64,000 nucleotides of DNA from DAOUBP01 sp034432655 (GCA_034432655.1 DAOUBP010000083.1:4584-68583), one strand, 5' to 3'. Positions 34,957 to 43,731 are shown, counted from the stretch's first letter. Notes: generated by a model from the sequence alone, not told the origin. A program made the numbers and translations.

Positions 34957-35060
34957 GCCCCCCACCCCAACCCGCCCCCCGCCGTGCGGGGGGCGGGAGA
35001 TATTTCAGAGGGGTTTCCCCGCCCCCGCAAACGGGGGCGAGGGCGGGGGGGGGTGGGGGC
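34957..35060. repeat. Very GC-rich nested inverted repeat
   Basis: Runs of C (34957-34980) and G (35045-35060) form long outer arms with two inner hairpins (CCCCCCGC/GCGGGGGG and CCCCGCCCCCG/CGGGGGCGAGGG). With the promoter at 35119 it accounts for most of the 390-base gap 34794-35184. G-runs on both strands could form quadruplexes. No gene is seen. Confidence 0.7.
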
Positions 35061-35118
35061 AAGACGCATCCATCGAATACACGGGGGAAAGGTGAACACT
35101 GACGGGAAGATACCTTCT

Positions 35119-35146
35119 TTGCCAGCCGGCTCCGGTGTGCTATAAT
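35119..35146 (+). promoter_or_regulatory. Promoter of the cytochrome c maturation cluster
   Basis: TTGCCA (35119-35124) and a perfect TATAAT (35141-35146) are 16 bases apart, 38 bases before the first start codon. Confidence 0.7.
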
Positions 35147-35184
35147 GCAGGCCCTATCAGGAACGGCAACGGAGTGGTGCCCGC

Positions 35185-36144
35185 ATGAGACGAGTCTCGT
35201 GGTTGACGGTCGGGGTGACGGCCTTGACCGCCTGGTTAATCTTGCTGGCCGGCGTGCTGACGGCAGCGGCACAAAGCGATGGCTTGACCATTGCGCGCGC
35301 ATCGTTGCGCTTGTGGCCAGAATACGATGATCCCGGACTGCTGGTAATCTTCGCCGGCGACTTTGCGGCGGAAGCCGGCTTCCCGCGCGACGTCAGTTTC
35401 CCGCTGGCGGCCGGCGCGCGCAATGTCCAGACCGCCTACCCCGACGCTGCCGGTGGCCTGCTGATAGCGGCCTCGGAAATCGGTGCCGACCGGGTCACCT
35501 ACAAACCATTGCCGACGCCATCCTTCCACCTGGAATACTACCTGGACCGGCAACCGTCCGGCAACCAGCGTGAGATCCGCTATCAGTTTGTGGCGCCGTA
35601 TCCGATCGCAGTGCTGGAGGTGGCGGTGCAGCAGCCAGCGCGGGCCACCGATTTCAGCGTGACGCCGGCCGCAGAAACCAGCTTCGTCGGCGAGGACGGC
35701 CTGACCTACTTCGCTTTCAACCGGGCCAATCTGGCGACGGGGGACAAGATCGAGATCGTCCTGCGTTACACGAAAACCGATTCCGGTGTCTCGCGACCGC
35801 AACTCGCAGTGACCAACCCGGCGCTCACCCCATCTGTCAGCGCAGCTGCGGCCGGCGTGCAGCCGGCCGGTCCGAGCCTGGGGACCTGGTTGCCGTGGGT
35901 GCTCATCGGCGTCGGAGGGGTCTCGCTGCTGGCGCTGCTGGCCTACTGGCTGCTCTGGCAGCGCCAACCGGTGGCCACCCACACCGGCAGCCGGCCGGCC
36001 CCGCCGCAGGCTCCGGTCCGACCTGCCAGCACGGCTGCAACCGCTGAGCCCGTCGGCAAGGCGGCTTTTTGCACCCAATGTGGCCGCCCCTTCCGGCCGG
36101 ATGACCGTTTTTGCGCCGCATGCGGCGCGCCGCGGCGGGGATGA
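35185..36144 (+). CDS. Membrane protein with signal peptide, outer domain and C-terminal zinc ribbon
   Basis: The 319-residue protein has an N-terminal signal (about 8-29), an extracytoplasmic beta-rich domain (30-225), one membrane helix (LPWVLIGVGGVSLLALLAYW, about 233-255), a Pro/Ala linker and a cytoplasmic zinc ribbon CTQCGRPFRPDDRFCAACG. The outer domain has no motif I recognise. It is the first gene before ccmH, so a role in heme or cytochrome handling is suggested by position only. ATG 35185 has GGAG about eleven bases upstream. Confidence 0.75.
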   Translation: MRRVSWLTVGVTALTAWLILLAGVLTAAAQSDGLTIARASLRLWPEYDDPGLLVIFAGDFAAEAGFPRDVSFPLAAGARNVQTAYPDAAGGLLIAASEIGADRVTYKPLPTPSFHLEYYLDRQPSGNQREIRYQFVAPYPIAVLEVAVQQPARATDFSVTPAAETSFVGEDGLTYFAFNRANLATGDKIEIVLRYTKTDSGVSRPQLAVTNPALTPSVSAAAAGVQPAGPSLGTWLPWVLIGVGGVSLLALLAYWLLWQRQPVATHTGSRPAPPQAPVRPASTAATAEPVGKAAFCTQCGRPFRPDDRFCAACGAPRRG

Positions 36145-36164
36145 GAACCTTGTAGAGGCGCTTG

Positions 36165-36638
36165 ATGATCCGATCTATCACCCGATGTGTCCTTGTCACG
36201 ATCCTGCTGGCGATCGTAGCCCTGCCCGCCCTCGCGCAGACGCCCACGCCCAACGAGATCAACGCCGTCGCGCGCGAGCTGTGGTGTCCGTTGTGCAACG
36301 GTGTCCGGCTGGACAACTGCGAGCTCCAGGCCTGCGTCCAGATGCGCGAAGTGATCGCCGAAAAGTTGATGGCCGGCGAGACCAAGGAGCAGATCAAGGC
36401 CTACTTTGTCCAGCAGTACGGCGATGTGGTGTTGGGCGAACCTTCCCGGCAGGGTTTTAACCTCGTCGTCTGGGTGTTCCCCGTCCTGGCCGCTGTCGTG
36501 GGCCTGGGATGGGTGGGCTACCTGATCTACACCTGGCAGCGCCGTCGCCCTGCCCCGCAAGCGGTCACCTCCAGCCCGACCGCTTCAGATGACGACTATT
36601 TGAAACAGGTGGAGCAGGAACTGCAACGATTCGAATAG
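36165..36638 (+). CDS. ccmH: Cytochrome c maturation protein CcmH
   Basis: A 157-residue protein with a signal peptide, the CcmH domain with redox motif LWCPLCNG (CxxC), further cysteines in DNCELQAC, and a C-terminal membrane helix (LVVWVFPVLAAVVGLGWVGY). CcmH keeps apocytochrome c thiols reduced for heme ligation. The usual LRCxxCQ is changed to LWCPLCN, but both active cysteines are kept. The ATG at 36165 overlaps an upstream TTG (36162) and follows GAGGCG. Confidence 0.9.
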   Translation: MIRSITRCVLVTILLAIVALPALAQTPTPNEINAVARELWCPLCNGVRLDNCELQACVQMREVIAEKLMAGETKEQIKAYFVQQYGDVVLGEPSRQGFNLVVWVFPVLAAVVGLGWVGYLIYTWQRRRPAPQAVTSSPTASDDDYLKQVEQELQRFE

Positions 36639-36651
36639 CGTGTCCCGTGGC

Positions 36652-36695
36652 CTACGCAATACGTTGTACGCAATACGCAACACGCATCACGTACG
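36652..36695. repeat. TACGCA-type degenerate repeat before the thioredoxin-like gene
   Basis: About five units of TACGCAATACG/TACGCAACACG type lie between ccmH and the redoxin gene. The reading frame remains open through it, so automatic annotation may wrongly extend the redoxin N-terminus over it. Confidence 0.7.
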
Positions 36696-36705
36696 GAGAA
36701 GTCGC

Positions 36706-37290
36706 TTGAACATTGAACCGCACAACGCGTCACCTGAGGCTGAACCGAGGCGCAAACTGCCCGGTTGGGTCATCGTTTTGAGCATCGGCATCCTTTTCAT
36801 CGGCGCCCTGCTGGCGCTGTTGTTGATCAAACCGCCCCAGAAAAGCCTGTGCGATGAGCCGGCGCCCGACTGGTCCCTGACCCTTTTCCCCGACTACAAC
36901 GGCGGCTGGCCGGCGGAAGCCATCAGCCTGGCCGACCTGCGCGGGAAGGGGGTAGTGCTCAACTTCTGGGCCAGCTGGTGTAAGCCGTGCGAGGACGAGG
37001 CTGCTGCGCTGGAAGCGGCCTGGCGCAAGTACAAAGACCAGGGCGTGATGTTCATCGGCGTGGATTACCTGGACCAGGATCCCGCCGCCAAGCGTTACCT
37101 GGCGAAGTTTGCCATCACCTATCCCAACGGGCCGGACCTGGCCAGCCGCATCTCCAAGCGTTATACGATCCGCGGGGTGCCGGAGACCTTTTTCATTGAC
37201 CCCCAGGGGAACATCGTTGGCTGCCGCCACATCGGCCCGTTGACTGCCAGCGAACTGGATCGGCGGATTCAGGCGATCTTGCCGAAGTAA
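36706..37290 (+). CDS. Membrane-anchored thioredoxin-like protein (TlpA/ResA)
   Basis: A 194-residue protein with one N-terminal helix (WVIVLSIGILFIGALLALLL) and an extracytoplasmic AhpC/TlpA-type thioredoxin fold, active site WASWCKPCEDE, cis-Pro loop GVPETFF. It reduces apocytochrome c cysteines before heme attachment, working with CcmH. I place the start at TTG 36706, with GGAGAAG directly upstream. A longer reading from 36640 would translate the TACGCA repeat. Then comes a repeat-filled gap and ccmF. Confidence 0.92.
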   Translation: MNIEPHNASPEAEPRRKLPGWVIVLSIGILFIGALLALLLIKPPQKSLCDEPAPDWSLTLFPDYNGGWPAEAISLADLRGKGVVLNFWASWCKPCEDEAAALEAAWRKYKDQGVMFIGVDYLDQDPAAKRYLAKFAITYPNGPDLASRISKRYTIRGVPETFFIDPQGNIVGCRHIGPLTASELDRRIQAILPK

Positions 37291-37292
37291 AG

Positions 37293-37390
37293 ATTACTAC
37301 GTACTGCGTACTACGTGCTACGTCCTGGATGTATCGAATCTGGCTGCCAGCCCGTTCTACGCAGTACGCAGTACGCCATATGCAGTCGGG
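37293..37390. repeat. TACGCA-type repeat with inverted arms upstream of ccmF
   Basis: The left arm (37293-37323) reads TACTGCGTACTACG; the right arm (37357-37385) reads CTACGCAGTACGCAG, its inverse. About 33 bases of unrelated sequence lie between. It could fold into a long imperfect hairpin just before the ccmF ribosome site. Confidence 0.72.
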
Positions 37391-37401
37391 AGAATACAAC
37401 A

Positions 37402-39453
37402 ATGACCGACCTGGGATACATCGCTTTAGTGCTGGCTTTGGTGCTGGCCGTTTACGGAATCGTGGTCTCCGTTCTGGGTGCCCGGCGCAACCTGCCGGAG
37501 CTGGTGGCCAGCGGCCGCAATGCCATCTACGTGATCGGCGGCCTGGTCGTGATCGCTGCGGCGCTCATGTGGCGCGCGCTGTTGACCAGCGACTTCAACC
37601 TGGCCTATGTTTACTCCCACACCGAGCGGAACCTGCCGACCCTCTTCAAGTTCTCGGCGCTCTGGGGCGGGCAGGCCGGCTCGTTACTCTTCTGGTTGCT
37701 GGTGGCCTGTGCGTTTGCAGTCGCAGCGACCTGGTTCTTCCGCGACCAACAGCTCAGCATGCAGCCCTACGTCAACGCGGTCCAGCTCCTGTACATCTGG
37801 TTCTTCCTGGCCTTGCTGATCTTTGCCGAGAACCCGTTCGACCGCCTGTGGCGCGCCGCGGATGGTCAGATCGTCACCGCGGTGTTCGGGCCCGCCGGTG
37901 CCACCCCGGTAATCCCGCTGGACGGGCAGGGCCTCAACCCGCAGCTACAGAACTACTGGATGGTGATCCATCCTGTGGCACTGTATCTGGGCTTTGTGGG
38001 GATGACGGTGCCGTTTGCCTTCGCCGTCGCCGCGCTGATCACCGGCCAGCTCGGCAACACGTGGATCAAGCTGATCCGCAAGTGGATGCTGGTGCCCTGG
38101 CTGTTCCTCTCCCTGGGCATCTTGTTGGGGTCGCAATGGGCTTACATCGAGCTGGGCTGGGGCGGTTATTGGGCCTGGGACCCGGTGGAGAATGCCTCCT
38201 TCCTGCCGTGGCTCACCGCCACCGCGTTCGTCCACAGCATCATGATCCAGGAGCGCCGCGGGATGCTGAAGGTCTGGAACATGGTGCTGATCTGGCTGAC
38301 CTGGGAGCTGACCCTCATCGGCACCTTCCTGACCCGCAGCGGTGTGGTGCAGTCGGTGCATTCCTTTGCGCTATCAGCCGTGGGGCCCATGTTCGCCGCG
38401 TTCATCGTGCTGACCATGATCGGCTTCCTGGCGCTGCTGATCTGGCGGTTGCCGCTGCTGAAGAGCGAGAACCAGCTGGATGCCGTGCTCTCGCGCGAGA
38501 CCAGCTTCCTGACCCAAAACGTGATCTTCGTTGTCATCATGGCAGCCACGTTCCTGGGCACCATCTTCCCCAGCATCTCGGAGCTGGTGGCGGGGGATAA
38601 GATCTCCCTCAATGCACCCTATTTCAACCGCGTCAACGGCCCGATCTTCTTTGCCCTGCTGTTGTTGATGGGCGCTGCGCCGTTGCTGGCCTGGCGACGC
38701 TCCGCGCCGGAGACGTTGCGCCGGAACTTCACCATCCCCATCATCGCGGCGCTGCTCAGCGTGCCGCTGCTCTTCCTGCTGGGCAACCGCAACACGGCCG
38801 GGTTTGTCGGCTTTGCTGCGCTCTTCTTCGTGTTCGCGGGCATCGTGCAGGAGTATGTGCGCGGGGTGGCCGCGCGGCGGGCCGCCACAGGCGAAGCGTT
38901 GCCGGCCGCGCTGGCGAACCTGGTGCGGCGCAACGGCCGGCGCTACGGCGGCTATGTGGTGCACATCGGCGTGCTGCTGATCGCGCTGGGGATCATCGGC
39001 AACGAGTTCTACCAGAGCGAGGGCCAGGCCAATTTGAAGGTGGGCGAGTCTATCACCGTGGCCAACTACACCCTGACCTATCGCGGTCTGGAAGCACGAC
39101 AGGGCCCTAACTATACGGAATTCACCGCCCGCCTCGATCTGACCCGCAACGGCCGCTCCCTGGGCCAGATCCTGCCCACCAAGCACATTTACAACAAGAA
39201 CCAGGAACAGCCTATGACCGAGGTCGGCCTGCGGCCCGGGCCGGTCGAGGATGTGTATGTGGTGCTGGCCGGATTTGACGGCGGGGGCACGACTGCCTCG
39301 TTCAAGGTATATGTCAATCCGTTGATGTCGTGGATGTGGATCGGTGGTCTGGTGCTGATCATCGGGGTCTTGATCTCCGCCTGGCCGCGGCGCAGCCCGG
39401 CCGCCGCGGAGGTCATCCGCCGCGTGCCGGCCGGCGTTCAACCGGCAGCCTGA
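37402..39453 (+). CDS. ccmF: Cytochrome c heme lyase subunit CcmF
   Basis: A 683-residue protein with about 15 membrane helices. The WWD heme-handling motif WGGYWAWDPVENASF is intact near residue 255, and conserved His residues flank it. CcmF accepts heme from CcmE and ligates it to apocytochrome c with CcmH/CcmI. ATG 37402 follows GGGAG at good spacing; the frame open from 37315 is repeat DNA. It is translationally close to the next gene (2-base gap). ccmABCDE are not in this window. Confidence 0.96.
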   Translation: MTDLGYIALVLALVLAVYGIVVSVLGARRNLPELVASGRNAIYVIGGLVVIAAALMWRALLTSDFNLAYVYSHTERNLPTLFKFSALWGGQAGSLLFWLLVACAFAVAATWFFRDQQLSMQPYVNAVQLLYIWFFLALLIFAENPFDRLWRAADGQIVTAVFGPAGATPVIPLDGQGLNPQLQNYWMVIHPVALYLGFVGMTVPFAFAVAALITGQLGNTWIKLIRKWMLVPWLFLSLGILLGSQWAYIELGWGGYWAWDPVENASFLPWLTATAFVHSIMIQERRGMLKVWNMVLIWLTWELTLIGTFLTRSGVVQSVHSFALSAVGPMFAAFIVLTMIGFLALLIWRLPLLKSENQLDAVLSRETSFLTQNVIFVVIMAATFLGTIFPSISELVAGDKISLNAPYFNRVNGPIFFALLLLMGAAPLLAWRRSAPETLRRNFTIPIIAALLSVPLLFLLGNRNTAGFVGFAALFFVFAGIVQEYVRGVAARRAATGEALPAALANLVRRNGRRYGGYVVHIGVLLIALGIIGNEFYQSEGQANLKVGESITVANYTLTYRGLEARQGPNYTEFTARLDLTRNGRSLGQILPTKHIYNKNQEQPMTEVGLRPGPVEDVYVVLAGFDGGGTTASFKVYVNPLMSWMWIGGLVLIIGVLISAWPRRSPAAAEVIRRVPAGVQPAA

Positions 39454-39455
39454 TT

Positions 39456-40013
39456 ATGGATACGCTCATGTTCATTGTGCTCGCCATCTTGCTCTCGGCC
39501 GCTGCTGTCCTGGGAGTGGCCTATCCCATCCTCGCCAAGGCCCGGGCAAACGTCCCGGGCCGCGCCTCTGCCCAGGAACAACTTGCCGAACTCCTTGCGC
39601 AGCGTGAGGCCGCGTTCCAGGCGTTGCGCGAATTGCAATTCGACCATCGCGTCGGCAAGATCACCGATGAGGACTTCGTCGCCTTTGAAGCAAACCTGAA
39701 ACAACATGCGGCCGAGACGTTGCGCGCCCTGGACCGGTGGGAAGCGGAGGCGGATGCGCAACTGGAGCGGCTCATTGAACGTGAGCTAAAGCAACGACGC
39801 GCCGCAGCCCGGGCGACCGGCCTGCGCTGTCCGACCTGTGGCCGGCCTGCGGAGCCCGAGGACAGGTTTTGCGCCGCCTGCGGGGCAGCCCTGCCCGAAC
39901 CCTCTGTGGCGACAGCTGCCCTGGCCTGCCCGGCCTGTGGTCATGGCTACGAGGTAGGGGATCGCTTTTGCGCCGGCTGCGGCGCGGCGATCCCTTCGTC
40001 CGTCCCCCGGTAG
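39456..40013 (+). CDS. CcmI-like membrane protein with two zinc ribbons
   Basis: A 185-residue protein: an N-terminal membrane helix (MFIVLAILLSAAAVLGVAYP), a helical cytoplasmic segment of the CcmI/NrfG N-terminal kind (QREAAFQALRELQFDHRVGK followed by EDFVAFEANLKQHA), and two tandem zinc ribbons (CPTCGRPAEPEDRFCAACG and CPACGHGYEVGDRFCAGCG). Canonical CcmI has a periplasmic TPR domain instead. Position after ccmF supports a cytochrome c assembly role. The start ATG 39456 has no clear ribosome site, suggesting coupling to ccmF. Confidence 0.8.
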   Translation: MDTLMFIVLAILLSAAAVLGVAYPILAKARANVPGRASAQEQLAELLAQREAAFQALRELQFDHRVGKITDEDFVAFEANLKQHAAETLRALDRWEAEADAQLERLIERELKQRRAAARATGLRCPTCGRPAEPEDRFCAACGAALPEPSVATAALACPACGHGYEVGDRFCAGCGAAIPSSVPR

Positions 40014-40062
40014 CAGCGACTTGTGAACTCTGCCAAAACAACCGGGTTACCGTTTGCATGCC

Positions 40063-43000
40063 ATGCTCGATCTCGACACGCGGCTCCCTCACCTGCGCCG
40101 GGCGCTGGCCGATGCTGCCAGCCCCGACCGCGCCCTGATCAACCTGGAGCGCTTCCTGCAAACGCACCCGGAACCGGCGACGGTGCTCGCTCACCTGGCC
40201 GGGGAGCCGCACACGCTGGAACTGCTGATCACCCTCTTTGCTTGCAGCCAGCACCTGACCGACATCCTTTTGCGCCACCCCAGTTACTACAGCATGCTGG
40301 CCGACAGGAACAGCCTGGCGCAGGTCAAAAGCGCGGCCTGTCTGCTGGCCGAGGCCCGGGCCGCTGTGGGATTCGGGCCGGGGCTTGCCCCAACGCCTGA
40401 ATTCTTTGGGGAGGAAAATGTAGCAGCGGCGCTGGACGCCCTGCGTCGCTTCCAACAGCGCGAGCTGCTGCGCATCGGCCTGGCCGATCTGGGCGGCTTG
40501 TTGGAGCTGGCCTCCGTCACCGCGGAGCTTTCCTACCTGGCCGACGCCATCATCCAGACGGCCCTGGCACTGTTGGCCGGCGGGACCGAGACAGCGGGCC
40601 TGGTGGTGCTGGGCGTGGGAAAGTTGGGCGGCTGCGAGCTCAACTACAGCTCGGACGTAGACCTGCTTTTCCTGGCGGCCGACAACGAGGATGAGGTCCT
40701 CAGCCGGCAGCGCCACAAACTGGCTGAGCGGCTGATCTTTGCGCTGACGCAGGCCACCGCAGAGGGCTTCCTCTACCGGGTGGACATGCGGCTGCGGCCC
40801 TGGGGCCGCGTCGGCCCCCTGGTGACCACGCTGACGGGTTATCTGGCCTATCTGGAGCGGCACGCGCGCTTGTGGGAACGCCAGGCGCTGTTGAAGGCGC
40901 GCGTTGTGGCGGGCGATCAGGCCCTGGGCCGCGCGTTCCTGCGCCGGGCGGAACCGTTCTTGTTCAACGCGGGAGCCGAGGTGGCGCGCGCCGAGGTACA
41001 CAACATGAAACTGCAGACCGAAGCGTACCTGCGGCAGGCCGGTCGCGCGTGGGGCGACGTCAAACTGGGGGAAGGGTCCATCCGGGACGCCGAGTTCGTG
41101 GTCCAATACCTGCAACTGGCCCACGGCCGGGAGCACCCCGAGCTGCACGTGTCGAACACGCGCGAGGCGCTGGCGCGCCTGGCGGAGGCAGGCTACCTGT
41201 CCCCAGAAGATCACCGGATCCTGGCCGAGGGATACACCTTCCTGCGCACCGTCGAACACTATCTGCAGATCCTGGACTACCGACAGACCCACACCCTGCC
41301 CACAGACCCGGCCGACCTGCGGTATCTGGCACGGCGGCTGGGCTTCCACGCCGAGGGCGCGCAGAGCGGGCGCGATGAGGCCGCCGACCGTTTTGTCGCG
41401 CGCTACCAGTTGCACAGCCAGGCCGTGCGGGCAACCTATCTCCGCTATCTGACGGAAAACGCCCGGGCCGCGGCCGGGGACGCAGCACAACGGGCAACCA
41501 CGGGAGATCAACTGATGACCTCACAGCCTTTCGATGCCGGCCGCATGGTGCAGGAACACCTGGCGCGGCTGACGCCCGCCTACGCAGCCACCTTCGATCC
41601 GGTGGAGGTAGAGCGCCATGCCATCATGGCTGCGCAGCTGGACCCTGCTAACCCCATCCTGGTGGACGCACAGCCGTTGGCCGGGGGCCGCTGGCGGGTG
41701 ACCATCGTCGGTTACGACTACCTGGGCATCCTGTCTGCGATCTGCGGGCTGCTGTTCGCGTATGGGTTCAGCATCGTGGACGGACAGGTATACACCTATG
41801 AACCCGGCACGGCCGACGTCAAAGGCCAGGCCCGGCAAGCCGCCGAGCAGAGGACGAAAACAGCCCAGATGCAGGCCGTGGCACCCCGGAAGATCGTGGA
41901 CGTGTTCCAGGTGAGCCCTGTCCAGGGGGCCAGCGCCGATCCGGAGACCTGGGCCCGCTACAAGGCCGAACTGTTGAGTCTGGTGCGGTTGTTGCAAGCG
42001 CGCGAGCAGCGCCTGGCGCAGGGCGAACTGGCCAAACGCGTGGCCGGTGCAGTCCGCGCTAAGCACACCAGCGCGCCCGCGCTGCCCCCGGTGGACATCG
42101 AAATTGACAACGACTTGTCGCCCGCTTACACTGTGCTGCGCATCAGCGCGGCCGACACGCCGGGCTTCCTGTACGAGTTCACCAACGCGTTGGCCCTCAA
42201 CGGCATCCACATCAGCCAGGTCTTCGTGGCCTCCGTAGGCAACCGGGTGCAGGACGTCCTCTTTGTCACCGACAGCCGGGGCAACAAAATCACAACGCCC
42301 GAGCGGCAGCGCGAGTTACGCGCGGCCACCGCCCTGGTCAAGCATTTCACCCATCTCCTGCCCCGTTCGCCCAACCCCGAAGCGGCGTTGCTCCATTTCC
42401 ACGAATACCTGGGCGAGCTGTTCAGCCGGCCATCGTGGCCCGATGAGCTGGCCTCGCTGGAACGGCCAGAGGTGTTGGACGCGCTGGCCCGCCTGCTGGG
42501 GGTAAGCGAGTTCTTGTGGGACGACTTCCTGAGGATGCAGTACGAGAACCTGTTCCCGGTGGTGGCTGACGTGGGCAGCCTGGCCGCGCCCAAACGCAAG
42601 GTGGAGCTGGCCGCCGAGCTGGCTGGGTTGCTGGCCGGCGCGGGCGATGCCCCGGCGCGCCGCGCTGCCCTGAACGCTTTCAAGGACCGGGAGATGTTCC
42701 GGATTGACATGCGTCACATCCTGGGCTACATCGGTGACTTCGACGCCTTTTCCGGAGAGCTGACGGATCTGGTGGAGACGGTGGTAGCCGCCACCGCGCG
42801 CATGGTGTATGAAGAGCTGACTGCAGCCCACGGCGCGCCCCTGGGTGCCGATGACCGCCCCATCCCGTTGGCAGTGTGTGTGTTGGGTAAGTGCGGCGGC
42901 TTCGAGCTGGGCTATGCATCCGATATCGAAGTGATGTTCATCTACGGGGGCGGTGGGCAGACCGCGGGCCCCCGGCCCATCAGCGCGGCCGAATTCTTCG

Positions 43001-43713
43001 ACAAGCTGGTGGCCGAGTTCAGCCGCGCCATCTGGGCGCGGCGCGAAGGCATCTTCGAGATTGACCTGGACCTGCGGCCCTACGGCAAGGCCGGCAGCCT
43101 GGCCGTGCCGCTGGACGCGTTCCGGCGCTACTTCGCGCCCGAAGGGCCGGCCTGGGCCTACGAACGCCAGGCGCTGATCAAGCTGCGCGCCATCGCCGGC
43201 GATCCCGACCTGGGCCGCCAGGTGGAGGCGTTGCGCGACGCGTTCATCTATCACCCCCGCAGCTTCGACCTGGCCGCCATGCGTGCCATGCGCGAGCGCC
43301 AGTTGCGCCATCTGGTCACACCCGGCACCTTCAACGCCAAGTACAGCCTGGGCGGGCTGGTGGACGTGGAGTACACGGTGCAAGGCCTGCAAATGCGGCA
43401 CGGCGCGACCAACCCCGCCTTGCGGCTGACCAACACGCGCGCGGCCATCACTGCGCTGGCCACGCACGGGGTCGTTTCCGCGGAGAACGCGCTTCGTCTG
43501 CGGGAGGCGCACCTCTTCCTGCAGCAGCTTATCAACGCGCTGCGGGTGGTGCGCGGCAACAGCAAAGACCTGACGGTGCCGGCCGAGGGCACCGAGGAGT
43601 TTGCATTCCTGGCGCGCCGTCTGGCCTACGGCCACGACCCCGGCCGCCTGGCCGCTGCGCTGAACGACCACACAGCGTGGGTGCAGCGGCTGGCCGAAAG
43701 ATTGCTGGGGTAA
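40063..43713 (+). CDS. glnE: Glutamine synthetase adenylyltransferase-type protein with two internal ACT domains
   Basis: A 1,216-residue GlnE-like enzyme. The N-terminal nucleotidyltransferase half has GKLGGCELNYSSDVDLLF near residue 189 and MRLRPWGRVG; the C-terminal half has GKCGGFELGYASDIEVMF near 946 and LDLRPYGKAG. Between them, about 545-745 forms two ACT domains (WRVTIVGYDYLGILSAICG; YTVLRISAADTPGFLYEF, then DVLFVTD), very like the C-terminal ACT pair of GlnD. GlnE normally adenylylates and de-adenylylates glutamine synthetase and has about 950 residues. The C-terminal site has SDIE where SDxD is usual. It lies 123 bases before glnA. The ATG at 40063 (in-frame TTG at 40054) has no strong ribosome site. 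Confidence 0.88.
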   Translation: MLDLDTRLPHLRRALADAASPDRALINLERFLQTHPEPATVLAHLAGEPHTLELLITLFACSQHLTDILLRHPSYYSMLADRNSLAQVKSAACLLAEARAAVGFGPGLAPTPEFFGEENVAAALDALRRFQQRELLRIGLADLGGLLELASVTAELSYLADAIIQTALALLAGGTETAGLVVLGVGKLGGCELNYSSDVDLLFLAADNEDEVLSRQRHKLAERLIFALTQATAEGFLYRVDMRLRPWGRVGPLVTTLTGYLAYLERHARLWERQALLKARVVAGDQALGRAFLRRAEPFLFNAGAEVARAEVHNMKLQTEAYLRQAGRAWGDVKLGEGSIRDAEFVVQYLQLAHGREHPELHVSNTREALARLAEAGYLSPEDHRILAEGYTFLRTVEHYLQILDYRQTHTLPTDPADLRYLARRLGFHAEGAQSGRDEAADRFVARYQLHSQAVRATYLRYLTENARAAAGDAAQRATTGDQLMTSQPFDAGRMVQEHLARLTPAYAATFDPVEVERHAIMAAQLDPANPILVDAQPLAGGRWRVTIVGYDYLGILSAICGLLFAYGFSIVDGQVYTYEPGTADVKGQARQAAEQRTKTAQMQAVAPRKIVDVFQVSPVQGASADPETWARYKAELLSLVRLLQAREQRLAQGELAKRVAGAVRAKHTSAPALPPVDIEIDNDLSPAYTVLRISAADTPGFLYEFTNALALNGIHISQVFVASVGNRVQDVLFVTDSRGNKITTPERQRELRAATALVKHFTHLLPRSPNPEAALLHFHEYLGELFSRPSWPDELASLERPEVLDALARLLGVSEFLWDDFLRMQYENLFPVVADVGSLAAPKRKVELAAELAGLLAGAGDAPARRAALNAFKDREMFRIDMRHILGYIGDFDAFSGELTDLVETVVAATARMVYEELTAAHGAPLGADDRPIPLAVCVLGKCGGFELGYASDIEVMFIYGGGGQTAGPRPISAAEFFDKLVAEFSRAIWARREGIFEIDLDLRPYGKAGSLAVPLDAFRRYFAPEGPAWAYERQALIKLRAIAGDPDLGRQVEALRDAFIYHPRSFDLAAMRAMRERQLRHLVTPGTFNAKYSLGGLVDVEYTVQGLQMRHGATNPALRLTNTRAAITALATHGVVSAENALRLREAHLFLQQLINALRVVRGNSKDLTVPAEGTEEFAFLARRLAYGHDPGRLAAALNDHTAWVQRLAERLLG

Positions 43714-43716
43714 AAG

Positions 43717-43730
43717 TACCCGTTCGGGTA
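43717..43730 (+). terminator. Small hairpin after glnE
   Basis: TACCC-GTTC-GGGTA forms a five-to-six base stem directly after the glnE stop. It is small and without a U-run. Confidence 0.25.
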
Positions 43731-43731
43731 A

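Noticed and set aside
36640..36705. N-terminal 22 residues of the thioredoxin-like protein
   Set aside because: They are encoded by the TACGCA repeat and lack a ribosome site; TTG 36706 has GGAGAAG upstream and begins just before the membrane helix.
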